Under the pieces are notes generated by a model. It saw only the letters and a program-made list of their open reading frames with translations, was not told where the DNA came from and made no database searches. A DNA stretch of 64,000 nucleotides. Source: Bos javanicus. Lineage: Eukaryota > Chordata > Mammalia > Artiodactyla > Bovidae. Position numbers and translations under genes: made by a program. Position 1 is the first letter of the stretch. Each line of letters opens with the position of its first letter. Shown here one piece after another: positions 1 through 12,015 of the stretch. The stretch is taken from positions 1,798,001 to 1,862,000 of the forward strand of contig NC_083870.1 of the NCBI RefSeq assembly GCF_032452875.1, written 5' to 3'.

Positions 1-380
1 GTCGCTCAGTCATGTCTGACTCTTTGTGACCCCATGAATCACAGCATGCCAGGCCTCCCTGTCCATCAGTGTCTCCCGGAGTTCACTCAAACTCACATCC
101 ATCAAGTTGGTGATGCCATCCAGCCATCTCATCCTCTGTCGTCCCCTTCTCCTCCTGCCCCCAATCCCTCCCAGCATCAGAGTCATTTCCAATGAGTCAA
201 CTCTTCGCATGAGGTGGCCAAAGTACTGGAGTTTCAGCTTTAGCATCATTTCTTCCAAAGAATACCCAGGACTAATCTCCTTTAGAATGGACTGGTTGGA
301 TCTCCTTGCGGTCCAAGGGACTCTCAAGAGTCTTCTCCAACACCACAGTTCAAAAGCATCAATTCTTCGGCACTCCATTT
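1..380 (-). mobile_element. BovB LINE 3' fragment, cut by window edge
   Basis: Antisense copy of the 3' end of a BovB (RTE-clade) non-LTR retrotransposon. The minus strand reads the typical C-terminal tail of the BovB polyprotein (RRIDAFELWCWRRLLRVPW, then a GRRRRGRQRMRW basic stretch). The element's 3' tail is at the left edge and is incomplete there. Its 5' truncation point is near 380. Only the last 120 or so codons remain, with no reverse-transcriptase motif, so it is a dead 5'-truncated copy. Confidence 0.93.
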
Positions 381-452
381 AAATCCTGCTAAAATGCAGA
401 TGTCCTAATCCAAATGGTTCTCAGTGGAAATCAGCAAGCTTTCCCCCCACCT

Positions 453-470
453 TCCTCTCTCTCTCTCTCT
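453..470. repeat. (TC)n simple repeat
   Basis: Short CT-dinucleotide run next to the CHR SINE that follows. Nothing else is visible here. Confidence 0.8.
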
Positions 471-580
471 TTTGGCCACACCACTTGGCATGTGGGGTCT
501 TAGTTCCCCAACCAGGAACTGAACTCTTAACCCCTGCATTGGAAGTGTGGAGTCAACCACTGGACTGCCAGGGAAGTCCT
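470..580 (-). mobile_element. CHR-type tRNA-derived SINE
   Basis: Antisense SINE starting with TTTGGCCACACCACTTGGCA and ending with CTGCCAGGGAAGTCC, the reverse complement of the CHR-2-like consensus found in cetaceans, hippos and ruminants. The tRNA-like head lies at the right end. No coding capacity. Confidence 0.85.
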
Positions 581-745
581 TCCACTCTTTTCTTTTAGCC
601 TCACAGCTTTTAATATGTCTGATGAGCCTTTATTCTGTGTCTTAGTCCTAAGATTGGCAGGTGATCTTATGGGCAGAATGCTGAACGTGTAGAATTCCAG
701 CTTTATGGAGAAAAGAAGAGAAAGTTGAGAAATAGTGAGAGGAGC

Positions 746-1500
746 TTTTTTTTTAACTTATTTCTCTTAATTGGAAGATAATTGCTTTACAATGTTGTGC
801 TGGTTTTTGCCATACATCAGCATGAATCAGCCCTAGGTATATACATGTTTCCCTCCCTCTTGACCCTTCCTCCCATTCCCCACCCCTCTAGGTTGTCTCA
901 GAGCACCAGGCTGAGCTCCCTGTGTTATACAGCAACATCCCACTAGGTGTCTATTTTACATATGGTAATGCATATATTTCAATGATACTTTCTCGATTTG
1001 TCCATCTTCTCCTGCCCCCACTGTGTCCATAAGTCTTCTCCTGTCCCCACTGTGTCCATAAGTCTGTTCTCTATGTCTGTGTCTCTATTCCTGTCCTGTA
1101 ATTTTTCTAGGTTCCATATATATGCATCAATATTTGATATTTTTCTCTTTCTGACTTATTTCACTCTGAATAACAGGCTATAGGCTCACCCGCCTCACTA
1201 GAATTGATTCAAATTCTTTCTTTTCTTTGGCTGAGTAATATTCCATTGCATATATGTACCACAACTTCTTTATCCATTCATCTGTTGACAGACATCTAGG
1301 TTGCTTCCATGTTTTGGCTCTTGTAAATAGTGCTGCAGTGAAGATTGGGGTACATGTCTATTTTTCAATTATGGTTTTCTCAGTATATGCCCACTAGTGG
1401 GATGGCTGGGTCATATGGTAGTTTTTTATTCCTAGTTTTTAAAGCAGTCATCATTCTGTTCTCCATAGTGGCTGTACCAGTTTACATTCCCACCAACAGG
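746..1500 (-). mobile_element. L1 3' end fragment
   Basis: Antisense, strongly 5'-truncated L1. The left end is a T-run (the A-tail), followed by the L1 3'UTR. The stretch ending at 1500 matches the end of ORF2, antisense to the conserved region around the CWWECKLVQPLW-type motif. The flanks carry no target-site duplication that I could recognise. Confidence 0.9.
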
Positions 1501-2656
1501 GCAAAAGGATTCCATTTGGTGGGAGGAGTTTAAATGGAGCATATGTGACATGTTCCTAGAACTTGTCAAGTGGTCAGTAGGTCACAGGTCCATGGACTTA
1601 ACTGTAGTCTTTGAAACTTAGAATAGTCTTTAAGAACCTTTAAAAACCTTGCTAACCCATAGATTTTGATGAAGGTTTTAACAATCCTCTTCCCAGAAAA
1701 AAATCTCCACAAATACACACTTGCATATAATTTCATGGACTTTATAGACATCTTCAAGCCTATGGACAACAACTCTAGATTAAAGGAAACCCATCTATAT
1801 GGTCCACAGCTCAGGAAGCCTACTGGTTATCAAAGAGATGCTGGGCTGCTTTCCAGGCTGTGAACTGGTATTAATGTACAGATGCATCCCTCACACATCT
1901 GTCTGTGTGTGTTGTTCTGGTGGTCTCCAAAATATACACTTGAGGGCTCTCTGAGAGCCCTCCCCCACCAAAAGCAGAAATCTGGTTCTCTAATTGATGA
2001 GATTTGATGAGCATATCAAATTACTTCCCCTTAATATAAATCAGCTTGTTGGAAAGGTTGTTAATTTAGTTATGTTTTTAAAACTTTTAGATGCAGACTT
2101 AAGAGAGCTGACATTACTTTAGGGCAGTTGGGGCATGGTAAGAGGTGAAGCTGAGATCTTGACTGTGCTGCTCACTAGCTCGCTCTTGCTGACCTTGGCC
2201 GAGTTGGCCTCCCTGCTGTGTTCCCGTGCTTGTCCACTGGAGAACAAGCCCCGGTATTTAGGAAGTTGGCAGGTGATAAGGAGACATTATAAGACAGAAA
2301 GGAATCAATCTGAGATGGCAAGTTAGTATTCAGAAAAGAGTTAGGTGAGATTTCACCTCGCCACTACATGTCAATATAAATTCCAAATAGATTTTAAGTT
2401 TCGTGTAAAAAATAAAAACATAAAATAAATAGAAGGAAATATGGCAAGTACTTCATGTTCTGGCTTACAAATGCAAAGAATGAACAGTAAAAGATAACCT
2501 TTAGATTTAGCCACGTAACTAAAATTCTGTCTATCATAGATCATAATTAAAATTATGGTGAATGATTAATTGTATAAAATTGAGAGCAGCCACAACAGAG
2601 GGTTAATACCCTTAAAATTTAAAGCTTTCTTATCAGTCATTTTAGAGAACTCTACT
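1501..2656. other. Single-copy DNA, no gene seen
   Basis: I found no recognised repeat and no exon-like reading frame here. Short open frames of 60-70 codons have no protein-like character. An A-rich patch lies around 2390-2440. Confidence 0.6.
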
Positions 2657-2866
2657 GGGGCTTCCCTGGTGAGTCAGGCAGTAAAGAATCCGCCTGCAAT
2701 GCAGAAGACCCTGGTTCAGTCTCTGGGTTAGGAAGATCCCCTGGGGAAGGAAATGGCAACCCACTGCATGGTGTTCTTGCCTGGAGAATCCCATGGGCAG
2801 AGAAGCCACAGCCCATGGGGTCTCATAGAGTGGGACACGACTGAGGGACTAAGACTTTCACTTTCA
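2657..2866 (+). mobile_element. Bov-tA SINE
   Basis: Full Bov-tA: a tRNA-derived head (GGGGCTTCCCTGGTGAGTCA, then the box B-like GGTTCAGTCTC) followed by the Bov-A unit ending in a CACTTTCA tail. It sits directly against the 3' end of the antisense L1 that begins at 2867. Confidence 0.93.
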
Positions 2867-3009
2867 TAGTTGATTTATGATGTTTTATTAGTTTCGGATA
2901 TACAGCAAAGTGATTCAGTTATACATATATCTGTTCTTTTTCAGAGTTTTTTCATAGGTTATTACAGAGTATTGCATTCCCTGTGCTATACAGTAAGTCC
3001 CTGTTGATT

Positions 3010-3146
3010 GGGAAGATCCCCTGGAGAAGGAAATGGCAATGCACTCCAGGACTATTGCCTGGAAAATTCCATGGACAGAGGAGCCTGTAGGCTACAGTCC
3101 ATGACGTCGCAAAGAGTCGGACATGACTGAGAGACTTCACTTCACT
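3010..3146 (+). mobile_element. Bov-A SINE unit, truncated
   Basis: A single Bov-A unit from GGAAGATCCCCTGGAGAAGG to the GACTTCACTTCACT tail. The tRNA head is missing. It splits the 3'UTR of the antisense L1, whose sequence resumes at about 3147. Confidence 0.88.
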
Positions 3147-5121
3147 ATATATGTATATATGAATCCCAGTCTCCTAATTTATCCCTCCTGCCCCACCTTT
3201 CCTGTTTGGTAAACATAAGCTTTGTTTTCTAAGTCTATGGGTCTATTTCTGTTTTGTAAATAAGTTCATATTTTTAGATTACACGTATAAGTGACGTTAC
3301 ATGATATTTGTCTTTGTCTGATCTACTTCACTTAGTATAGTGCTCTCTTGGTCCACCCATGTTGCTGCTAACGGTGTTATTTCATTCTTTTTTATGGCTA
3401 GGTAATTAGGTAATATCCAATGGTATATATGTACCACATCTTCTTTGTAAATTCCTCTGTTAATGGACATTTATGTTGCTTCTATGTCTTGGCTTTTGGA
3501 AATAGTGCTGCTGAACACTGGAGTGCATGGATCTTTTCTAACTAATGCTTTTCTCTGGATGTATACCCAAGAGCAGGACTGTAGGATCATATGGCAATTC
3601 TATTTTCAGTTTTTAAGGAACCTCTGTACTATTTTCCATAATGGCTGTACCAATTTACATTCCCACCAACAGTGTAGAAGTGTTCCCTTTTTTCTACACT
3701 GTCTCACAGCATTTATTGTTTGTACATTTTTTGATGATATATTCTGACCTGTGTGATGTATTAATAGTTTGATTTGCATTTCTCTAACAATTAGTGATGT
3801 TGTGTGTCTTTTCATGTGCCTTTGGGTTATCTGTATGTCTTCATTGGAGAAATGTCTACTTAAATATTCTGCTTATTTTTTTCATTGAGTTGGTTGTTTT
3901 TTTTTGAGGTTGAGCTTTATGAGCTGTGTGTATATTTTAGAGATTAATCCCTTGTCAGTTGCTTTGTTTGCAAATATTTTCTTCCATTCTGTTGGTTGTC
4001 TTTTTGTTTATGGTTTCCTTTGCTGTACAAAAGCTTTTAAGTTTAATTAGCTCCCATTTTTTTGGTTTTTATTTTCATTACTCTAGGAGGTGGATCCAAA
4101 AAGATATTGTTGCAATTTATGTCAGAGAGTTCTGCTATGTTTTCCTGAGAATTTTATAGAACCTGGTCTTCCATAGAGGTCTTCAATCCATTTTGAGTTT
4201 ATTTATGCATATGGTTTTAGAGAGTGTTATAATTCATCTTTTGCCTGTAGCTGTCCAGTTTTCCCAGCACCACTTATTGAAGAGACTGTCATTTCTCCAT
4301 TGTATAGTCTTGCCTCCTTTGTCACAGACTGACCATTTGTGCATGGGTTTATTTCTGGGCATTCTATCCTGTTCCAGTTATCAATATTTCTGTTTTTGTG
4401 TCAGTATATCATAGTATTTTTGTTATTGCAACTTTAGAGCATAGTGTGAGGTCAGGGAGCCTAATTCCTCCAGCTTCATTTTTCTTTCTCAAGATTGCTT
4501 TGTCTATTTGGGGTAGTTTTCTGGTGGCATTTTTGGGATTTTCTATCTGTAGTATCATGTCATCTGAAAACAGTGACAGTTTTACTTTTTCTTTTCCAAT
4601 TTGGATCGCTTTTATTTCTTTTCCTTCTCTGACTGTCATGGTTAAGACTTCTAAAACTGTGTTGAATAAAAGTGGTGAGAGTGGACATCCTGTCTTATTC
4701 TTAATCTTAGAGGAAATGCTTTTAACATTTCACCATTGAGAATGATGTTAGCTGTGGGTTTGTTATATATGGCCTTTGTTACGTTGAAGTAAGTTCCCTC
4801 TATTCCCACTTTCTAGAGAGTTTTTGTCATAAAGAAGTGTCTGGATTTTGTCAAAAGCTTTTTCTACATCTATTGAGGTGATCATGTGGGTTTTATTCTT
4901 CAGTTTGTTGATGTGGTGTATCACACTGACTGATTTGCAGATATTACAAAATCCTTGCATCCCTGGGATAAATCCCACATAATTATTATGAATGACCCTT
5001 TTAATGTATTGTTGAATTTGGATTGCTACTATTTTGTTGAGGACAATTTAATCTATGTTCATCAGTGATATTGGCCTGTAATTTTCTTTTCTGTGGTATC
5101 TGCTGGGTTTTAATATCAGGG

Positions 5122-5134
5122 TGATGGTGGCCTC
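5122..5134. repeat. Target-site duplication, left copy
   Basis: TGATGGTGGCCTC occurs here and again at 5476-5488, exactly flanking the BovB fragment between them. Confidence 0.9.
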
Positions 5135-5475
5135 CAACTATGGTGTTGGGGAAGACTCTTGAGAGTCCCTTGGACTGCAAGGAGATCTAACCAGTCAATC
5201 CTAAAGGAAATCAGTCCTGAATATTCATTGGAAGGACTGATGCTGAAGCTCCAATACTTTGGCCACCTGATGCAAAGAACTGACTCATTGGGAAAGACCC
5301 TGATGCTGGGAAAGATTGAAGGCAGGAGGAGAAGGGGACAACAGAGGATGAGATCACTGAGTTGATAGACATGAGTTTGAGCAAGCTCCAAGAGCTGGTG
5401 ACGGACAGGGAACGTGGCATGCTGCGGTCCACAGGGTTGCAAAGAGTCAGACATGATTGAGCGACTGAACTGAAC
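5135..5475 (+). mobile_element. BovB LINE 3' fragment
   Basis: Sense BovB tail of 341 bp ending in the GACTGAACTGAACTGA repeat. It contains the last part of the polyprotein frame (WTARRSNQSILKEISPEYSL, GRRRRGQQRMRS). A perfect 13-bp target-site duplication on each side shows that it inserted into the antisense L1 after that L1 was in place. Confidence 0.94.
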
Positions 5476-5640
5476 TGATGGTGGCCTCATAGAATGAGTT
5501 TGAGAGTGTTCCTTCCTCTGCCATTTTTTTTTTTTTTGGAATAATTTCAGAATGATAGGTATTAACTCTTCTCCCCTTGATAGAATTTGCCCTTGAAGCC
5601 ACCTGGTCTTAGACTTTTGTTTGTTGGAAGACTTTTTAAA

Positions 5641-5983
5641 ATTTTTACTTATTTACTTATTTTATTTTTGGCTGTACCAGGTCTTCATTGATTTGTGTGG
5701 GCCTTCTTTAGCTGTAGCAAGGGGGGGCTACTCTTCATTGCAGTTTTCAGGCTTCTCACTGTGGTGGCTTCTCTCATTGAAGCACAGGTGCTAGGGTGCA
5801 CAGGCTCCAGTAGATGCAGCACATAAGCTGAGTAGCTGAGGCCCGCAGGCTCCAGAGCATGGGTTCAGTAGTTGTGGCAAACAGGTTTAATTACTTTGCA
5901 GCATGTGGAATCTTCCCAGGATCAAACCCATGGCCCCTGCATTGGCAGGCAAATTCCATCCACTGTTCCACCGGGGAAGTCCC
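5641..5983 (-). mobile_element. CHR-type SINE, long form
   Basis: Antisense CHR-1-like SINE of about 340 bp. A T-rich A-tail complement is at the left, the GGCTTCTCACTGTGGTGGCT core is in the middle, and the tRNA-like head ends in GGGGAAGTCC. TGTTGGAAGACTTTTTAAA at 5622-5640 and TGTTGGAAGTTTTTAAA at 5984-6000 form an imperfect duplication. It is inserted in the L1. Confidence 0.85.
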
Positions 5984-7624
5984 TGTTGGAAGTTTTTAAA
6001 GTGCAGTTTCAATTGCAGTATTTGTGATTGTTCTGTTCATATTTTTTATTTCTTCCTGTTTCAGTCTTGGGAGATTGTACCTTTTTAAGAATTTCTCCAT
6101 TTCTTCTAGGGTGTCCATTTTAGTGGCATATAGCTGTTTTTAGTAGTCTCTTAGTAGTCTCTTCTTTGTATTTATGTGGTGTCTGTTGTAATTTCTCTTT
6201 TTTTTATCATTTCCAATTTTATTGATTTGAGCCCTCCTACTTTTTTTCTTGATGAGTCTGGCTAAAGGTTTATCAATTTTGCTTATCTTTTTTTAAAGAA
6301 CCAGCTTTTACTTTCATTGATCTTTTCCACTGTTTTCTTTGTCTCTCTTTCATCTGTTTTTTTTTTTTTTTTTTATCTTTTCTTTGATTTCTTTCTTTCT
6401 ACTAACTTTGGGTTTTGTTTGTTCTTCTTTCTGTAGTTGCTTCAGGTGTAAAGTTAGGTTGTTTATTTGAGATTTTCATTGTTTTCTAAAATAAAATTGT
6501 ATTGCTATAAACTTCCCTCTTAGAACTGTGTTTGCTGCATCCCATAGGTTTTGGATCATCATGTTTACATTTTCATTTGTCTCTAGATATTTTTTGACTT
6601 CCTCTATGATTTCTTCAGTGATCCATTCATTGTTGTATAGCATATTTTTAGCCCTGACCCCCTTTTTTTATAGTTTTTTTTTTTTTCTTGTAGTTGATTT
6701 CTAACTCATAGTGTTACAGTTGGAAAAGATGCTTGAACTGATTTCAACTTTCTTATATTTACCCATGCTTTCTTTGTGGCCCAGCATGTGCTCTCTCCTG
6801 AAGAATGTTTCATGTGCATTTGAAAAGAATGTGTATTTTGCTGCCTTTGGATAGAATGCTTTATAAATATCAATTAAGTCCATCTGGTCTAATGTGTCAT
6901 TTAATCTTGTGTTTCCTTACTGATTTTCTGTCTGGATGATCTGTCCATTTGTGTATGTGAGATATTCAAGTCCCCCACTGTTATTATGTTACTGTCTATT
7001 TTTCCTTTTATGGCTGTTAATATTTGTCTTGTATGTTGAGGTGCTCCCATGTTGGGTGCATGTATATTTACAACTGTTATATCTTCTTTCTAGATTAACC
7101 CTTGATCATTATGTAGTTCTTTTTTGTCTCTTGTAACAGTCTTTACTTTAACATCTATTTTGTTTGATATGAATATTGCTACTCCTACTTTGATTTCTAC
7201 CTGCATGTAATAGCTTTTCCATCCCCTCACTTTCAATCTCTATGTATCCCTAGATACAAAGTGGTTCTCTTGTAGACAGCATATATATGGATTTGTTTTT
7301 TTAATCTGGTCAGCCAGTCTCTGTCTTTTGGTTCAAGTATTTGATCAATTTATATTCAAGATAATTATTGATATGTATGTTTTGCCATTTTGTTTTGGAT
7401 TTCTTTTTGTAGTCTTTTTTCTTCCTCTTTTGTTCTTTTTTCTTGTGACGTGGTGGCTATCTTTAGTGTTTGGATTCTTTTTTCTTTTTGTATGTGTATA
7501 TATCTGGTGTGGATTTTTAGCTTGCAGTTCCTATGAGGTTTTGATGCAGCAGTCTGTATATAGACATACAAGATTGTTTTATGTTGCTGTCTTTCAATTT
7601 CAAATGCATTTTCAATATCCTGCT

Positions 7625-7914
7625 TCAGCCCTGGGATTTCTTTGGAAGGAATGATGCTAAAGCTGAAACTCCAATACTTTGGCCACCTCATGCGAAGAGT
7701 TGACTCATTGGAAAAGACTCTGATGCTGGGAGGGATTGGGGGCAGGAGGAGAAGGGGACGACAGAGGATGAGATGGCTGGATGGCATCACTGACTTGATG
7801 GACGTAAGTCTGAGTGAACTCTGGGAGCTGGTGATGGACAGGGAGGCCTGGCGTGCTGTGATTCACGGGGTCGCAAAGAGTCAGACACGACTGAGGGACT
7901 GAACTGAACTGAAC
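7625..7914 (+). mobile_element. BovB LINE 3' fragment
   Basis: Sense BovB tail of about 290 bp, starting in CAGCCCTGGGATTTC and ending in GACTGAACTGAACTGAAC. The tail frame is open through 7902 (GGRRRRGRQRMRWLDGI). It is inserted in the antisense L1, which resumes at about 7915. The duplication is too short to define. Confidence 0.92.
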
Positions 7915-9791
7915 TTCTTACAGTTGTTAGTTTTGATATCATATTTGTGTGTGGAATGACTTTCTACCTTTACTGTGTGTTTATCTTTACCAGTGAGCTT
8001 TTCCATTCATAATTTTCTTGTTTCTAGTTGTGGGATTTTCTTTTCCACCTTTTAGCATTTGTTGTAAACCTGGTTTGGTGATGGTGAATCCTCATGCCTT
8101 TTGCTTGTCTGTAACTCTTTTGATTTTTCTGTGGAATCTAAATAAAAGTCTTGCTAGTTAGAGTATTCTTGAGTTGTAGGATTTTTCCTTTCATCATTTT
8201 AAATTTGTCATGCCAGTCCCTTCAGGCTTGCAGAGTTTCTGCTGAAAAAAACCAATAACCTTATGAGTGTCCCTTTCTGTTTTTCTTTCTTTCTTTTTTT
8301 TTGCTTTTCCTGTATTGCTTTTAATATTTGTCATTGTCTTTAATTTTTGTCAACTTGATTACACATGTCTTGGCATTTTCCTACTTGGTTTTCTCCCGTG
8401 TGAGCCTCTCTGCACTTCCTGAACTTGCATGAACTGTTACTTTCCCATGTTAGAGAAGTTTTCAACTATTATCTCTTCAAAAAATTTCTCAGGCTTTTTC
8501 TCTCTTTCTTCTCCTTCTGGGACCCCTATAATGTGAATGTTGGTGCAGAAGTCTTTTAGACTGCTCTCATTTCTTTTCATTCTTTTTCCTATACCTTGTT
8601 CTACTGCAATGAAATCCACCACTTTGTCTTCCAGCTCACTTATCTGTTGTTCTGACTCATATAATCTGCTATTGATTCTTTATAGTATTTTTTCATTTCA
8701 GTTATTGTGTTGTTTAACTCTGTTAGTTCTTTATATCTTCTAACTGTTAAGCATCCCTTATATCTTCTCCATCTGTGCCTCTATTCTTTTTCTGAGATCT
8801 TGAGTCATCTTTACTATCTTTACCCTGGATTCTTTTTCAGATAGATTGCCTATCTCCACTTCACTTAGTTGCTCTTCTGGGGTTTTTATCTTGTTCCTTC
8901 GTCTGGAACATATTTCTCTGTCATCTTGCTTTGTCTAGCTTTCTGTGTGTTTGTAGTCTCCATTCCCCTCTTGCTTCTGGTGTCTGCCTTGTGGTAGGTG
9001 AGGCTGATCTTAGAGGCTTGTGAAGGCTTCCTGGTTGGAGGAAATGGTGTCTTCTCACTTTGAAGTGAAGCTAGGTCTTGTCCCTCTGGTGGCAAGGTCA
9101 TGTCAAGGGGTATGGTAGAGCTAGTTATGGGCTCAGGAAGACTTTAGCAGACTTTAGGCAATTTATCTGCTGATGGGTGGGGTGTTGTTCCCACCCTGTT
9201 GGTTGTTTGGCCTGAGACATCCCAGCAATGGAGCCTACATGGTTGTTGGGTTGGGGTCAGGTCATCGTGTCAAAATAGCAGCCTTCAAGAGAGCTCACAC
9301 CGAGTACTCCTCAGTACCTTTACCACCAGTATCCTTGACCTCACAGTGAGCTACAGCCACCCACCACATTCCCAGGAGACATCCCCCTACCCCAGCATGT
9401 AGGTCTGACTCAGGCTCCTACGAAGTCACTGCTTTTTCCCTCAGTCCCAGTGTGCATAGACTTTGTCTGTGTCCTCCAAGAGCAGCATTTCCATTTCCTT
9501 CCATCCTGTGGATTTCTTACGATCAAGCCTCGCTGGCCTTCAGTACCAAATGCTCTGGGGGCTCCTCCTCCTAATGCCAAATCCTCATACTGGGGTCCTT
9601 ATGTAAAACTCAGAACTATTAACTCCTGTGGGATAACTTCTGCAATATAATTATTTTCTAGTTTGTGGATCATCCACCAGGCGGGTATGGGATTGACTAG
9701 ATCACTAATGTACCCCTCCTACCATCTTGTGGTTTCCTCTTAGTCTTTGGATATAGAATGTCTTTTAGATAGGTTCTAGTCTTTTAGTCTT

Positions 9792-9930
9792 CATTGGAGA
9801 AGGAAATGGCAACCCACTCCAGTGTTCTTGCCTGGAGAATCCCAGGGATGGGGGAGCCTGGTGGGCTGCCATCTCTGGGGTCACACAGAGTTGGACACGA
9901 CTAAAGTGACTTAGCAGCAGTAGCAGCAGC
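9792..9930 (+). mobile_element. Bov-A2 SINE unit
   Basis: Starts CATTGGAGAAGGAAATGGCA and ends in an AGCAGCAG repeat tail. A short AGTCTTT duplication flanks it. It sits in the 5'UTR of the antisense L1. Confidence 0.9.
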
Positions 9931-10029
9931 AGTCTTTTTGTCATGGTTGTTCAGCAGTTAGTTGTGATTTTGGAGATTTTGGGAGAGGAGGTAAGCATGA
10001 GTCCTTCTACTCTGGCATCTTGTCTTCAG

Positions 10030-12015
10030 CCCCCTGTAGATTCTTCTTTTAAGTTTTTTAAACAAACCCATTGTTTCTATATCACTTTTCCTGCATAAAA
10101 TAAACACAAGGCACTCCATAGTTTAAAGTCTTAACTGAGCATTGCTTAATTAGCTTGACAATCTTCTATATTTTTTTCCCCTGAATCAAAACAAGGCTAC
10201 CCATGAAAATACAAGCCATTCTATTCCATCTAAAATTCACTTTCCAGATCCCTAGGTGCATTGACATAAGCATAAGCATATCAGCCTGGTCTACTGCCAG
10301 TTTAAGTAACCTTTCAGACTTTCAGGCTGGGAGCTCACCCTGACTTTACATAGTTCTCTCAGGGAGCCAGAGTGTTTGAGGCTGAGGAAGCATGCACAGC
10401 AAAACAAGACAAGCATCTCAGAAACGCAGAAGTGGATTTGTGCCTGGACTCATGATTTAGACTACTTTCCCCCCCTCCCCCTCCCCTACTTGGCAATCAA
10501 AACTGGAGATGTTTTTGAGCTTTCTTTTGTGCTGCCTAGAGAGGAGATAAGCTAACTGTGCCAGTGGGTGATTATTTCATATTGCTCTGAGAAGAGCACA
10601 TGCTCCTGCTGCCTTCAAGCAAGAGCTTTCTGAGGTGGATTAAAAGTGTCTCATCCCACCCAGGACCCAGACACAGGCTTCAAAGCTGTGCCAAAACATT
10701 AACTGAGCCACTTTCTAGAAAAATCAACCTCAGTGAATCACAACCACTCAATCTTCCTATCTAAATATTTTGCATTATATATACACGTGCTTGATGGCAT
10801 GGGGGAAGGGAGCTGATTCTTCAGAAGTTCACGGATAGCCAGTTCAGGAATGGAAGAAGCACCGAGCTTTGTAAAGCATATTCAATGACCCCTTTTCATC
10901 CTCACATCCACACTCTCAGTCAGACAACCACACTCTGTATACAGATTAGGAATCTAAGGTTCAGAAGATTCATGTATCTTGAGCAGGATTCAGGCAGCTG
11001 GTTCGTGACAGAGCTGGGGCCCAAACAGTTTGACCATTTAAGTCCTGGGCTTCATTGCTGAACTTTGTGCTTCAGAGAGAGATCCAGAACCCCTAAATAA
11101 ATGTTGGTTGCTTAGTCCTAAGCAACTAAATGTTACAAGCCTTTGTCCTTCCTTTTGGGAAAGATCTATATGGTTTGTCAATTCAGAAAAGCCTTCCCTC
11201 AGCATGTTACTTTTATCTTCCTTCTCCCACTTTTCTCTGGCTTTTCTTGTCTTCCTAATGAAATTAAAAACATCCTGAAGTTCCTTTGAACCAGCTCCAT
11301 GACTCAGGAGAGCTCTGTGGCTTGGCACATAAAGGTGAGACTTGCTAGGGAACAGCCTGGCAGAAATAATGCCACCACCAAATATTGCCCAAGGCCCCAT
11401 TAATAGGAGTTATTCTCTAGATGAGGACTAAATGGTGTGGTTGCATTTGTGTTGTTTTTGCTCTTTTAAGTTCTCTATATGGTTAATGCTGTGAAAATAA
11501 CCCAGTAAGACCTAAAAAAATAGCCCATACAGACCAGGGGCTCCTGGCTCTGTATGACTTCGAGAAGTGTTAAGATCTCTGGATAATTTTTCCTTCTTCA
11601 ATAGAAGAAACAAATGAGACAAGATGAGACTGCACTTCCTCTTCCAGCACTGAAAGTCATCTCTGTAGAAACTGGAATCAAAAGCAGTGGTTGAAACCCA
11701 CCAATGGGCTGATTCCCAATTTCTTCATACCACAAACAGAAACATGGGGAAAATGAAGCAAAAGAATAATATATTCTCTAGGGGTGATCTTTCAGCTTGG
11801 ATCAGGAGAATAATATCATTCCTTTTTCCATTAGTTCCCTGAGGTGGGAGAATCAATTCATCATTGTATCACCAGTGGCTGGAAGTGTTTGGACATAGCA
11901 TGTGCTCAAGAAATATTAGTTGAACTAGTGAGAAAATAGAACTACCTAAGAAGTATTGGATTTGTTATCTCCTAACATAAAACCTAAACCAATAATTTAA
12001 AATATCCATCAGTTA
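10030..12015. other. Mostly single-copy DNA
   Basis: Apart from the MIR at about 10880-11040 I recognise no repeat or gene. A pyrimidine-rich run (CCCCCCTCCCCCTCCCC) lies at about 10470-10490. An open frame of 120 codons on the minus strand (11400-11038) has no recognisable domain and no splice context, and I treat it as chance. Confidence 0.6.
10880..11040 (+). repeat. MIR SINE remnant
   Basis: A diverged MIR core. It shows ATCCTCACA, then a pattern like 'cagattaggaatctaaggttcag', then 'gacagagctggggcccaaa' in the MIR order. Heavily mutated, as expected for a MIR that predates placental mammals. Confidence 0.65.

Larger units (their letters stand above)
2867..10029 (-). mobile_element. L1 LINE, near full length, interrupted
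   Basis: Antisense L1 whose 3' end is at 2867 and whose 5' end is at about 10029. Read on the minus strand it has a 5'UTR (about 10029-8800), an ORF1 remnant around 8620-8440 with the CTNIHIIGVPEGEERE motif, then ORF2. ORF2 pieces are visible at 4978-4763 (endonuclease/RT junction residues GFIPGMQGF) and 4639-4409 (KVKLSLFSDDMILQ, the RT active-site box with F-S-D-D instead of F-A-D-D). All frames are broken by stops and indels. Five younger elements interrupt it (3010-3146, 5135-5475, 5641-5983, 7625-7914, 9792-9930). It belongs to an older layer than the L1 at 12.9-21.0 kb. Confidence 0.9.

Noticed and set aside
470..580. tRNA gene calls in SINE heads (here and in each Bov-tA)
   Set aside because: The heads are tRNA-derived but lack a full cloverleaf and a proper acceptor stem. 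They are SINE parts, not tRNA genes.
2390..2440. A-rich stretch as an A-tail of another retroelement
   Set aside because: No element body could be recognised upstream of it on either strand.
7328..7654. 108-codon hydrophobic frame resembling a membrane protein
   Set aside because: It is the opposite strand of an L1 ORF2. A/T-rich antisense L1 gives long Phe/Leu-rich frames that mimic membrane segments.
11038..11400. Minus-strand open frame of 120 codons in single-copy DNA
   Set aside because: No recognisable domain, no splice or promoter context, and the right-hand end of the MIR borders it. Length alone is not evidence in 64 kb.
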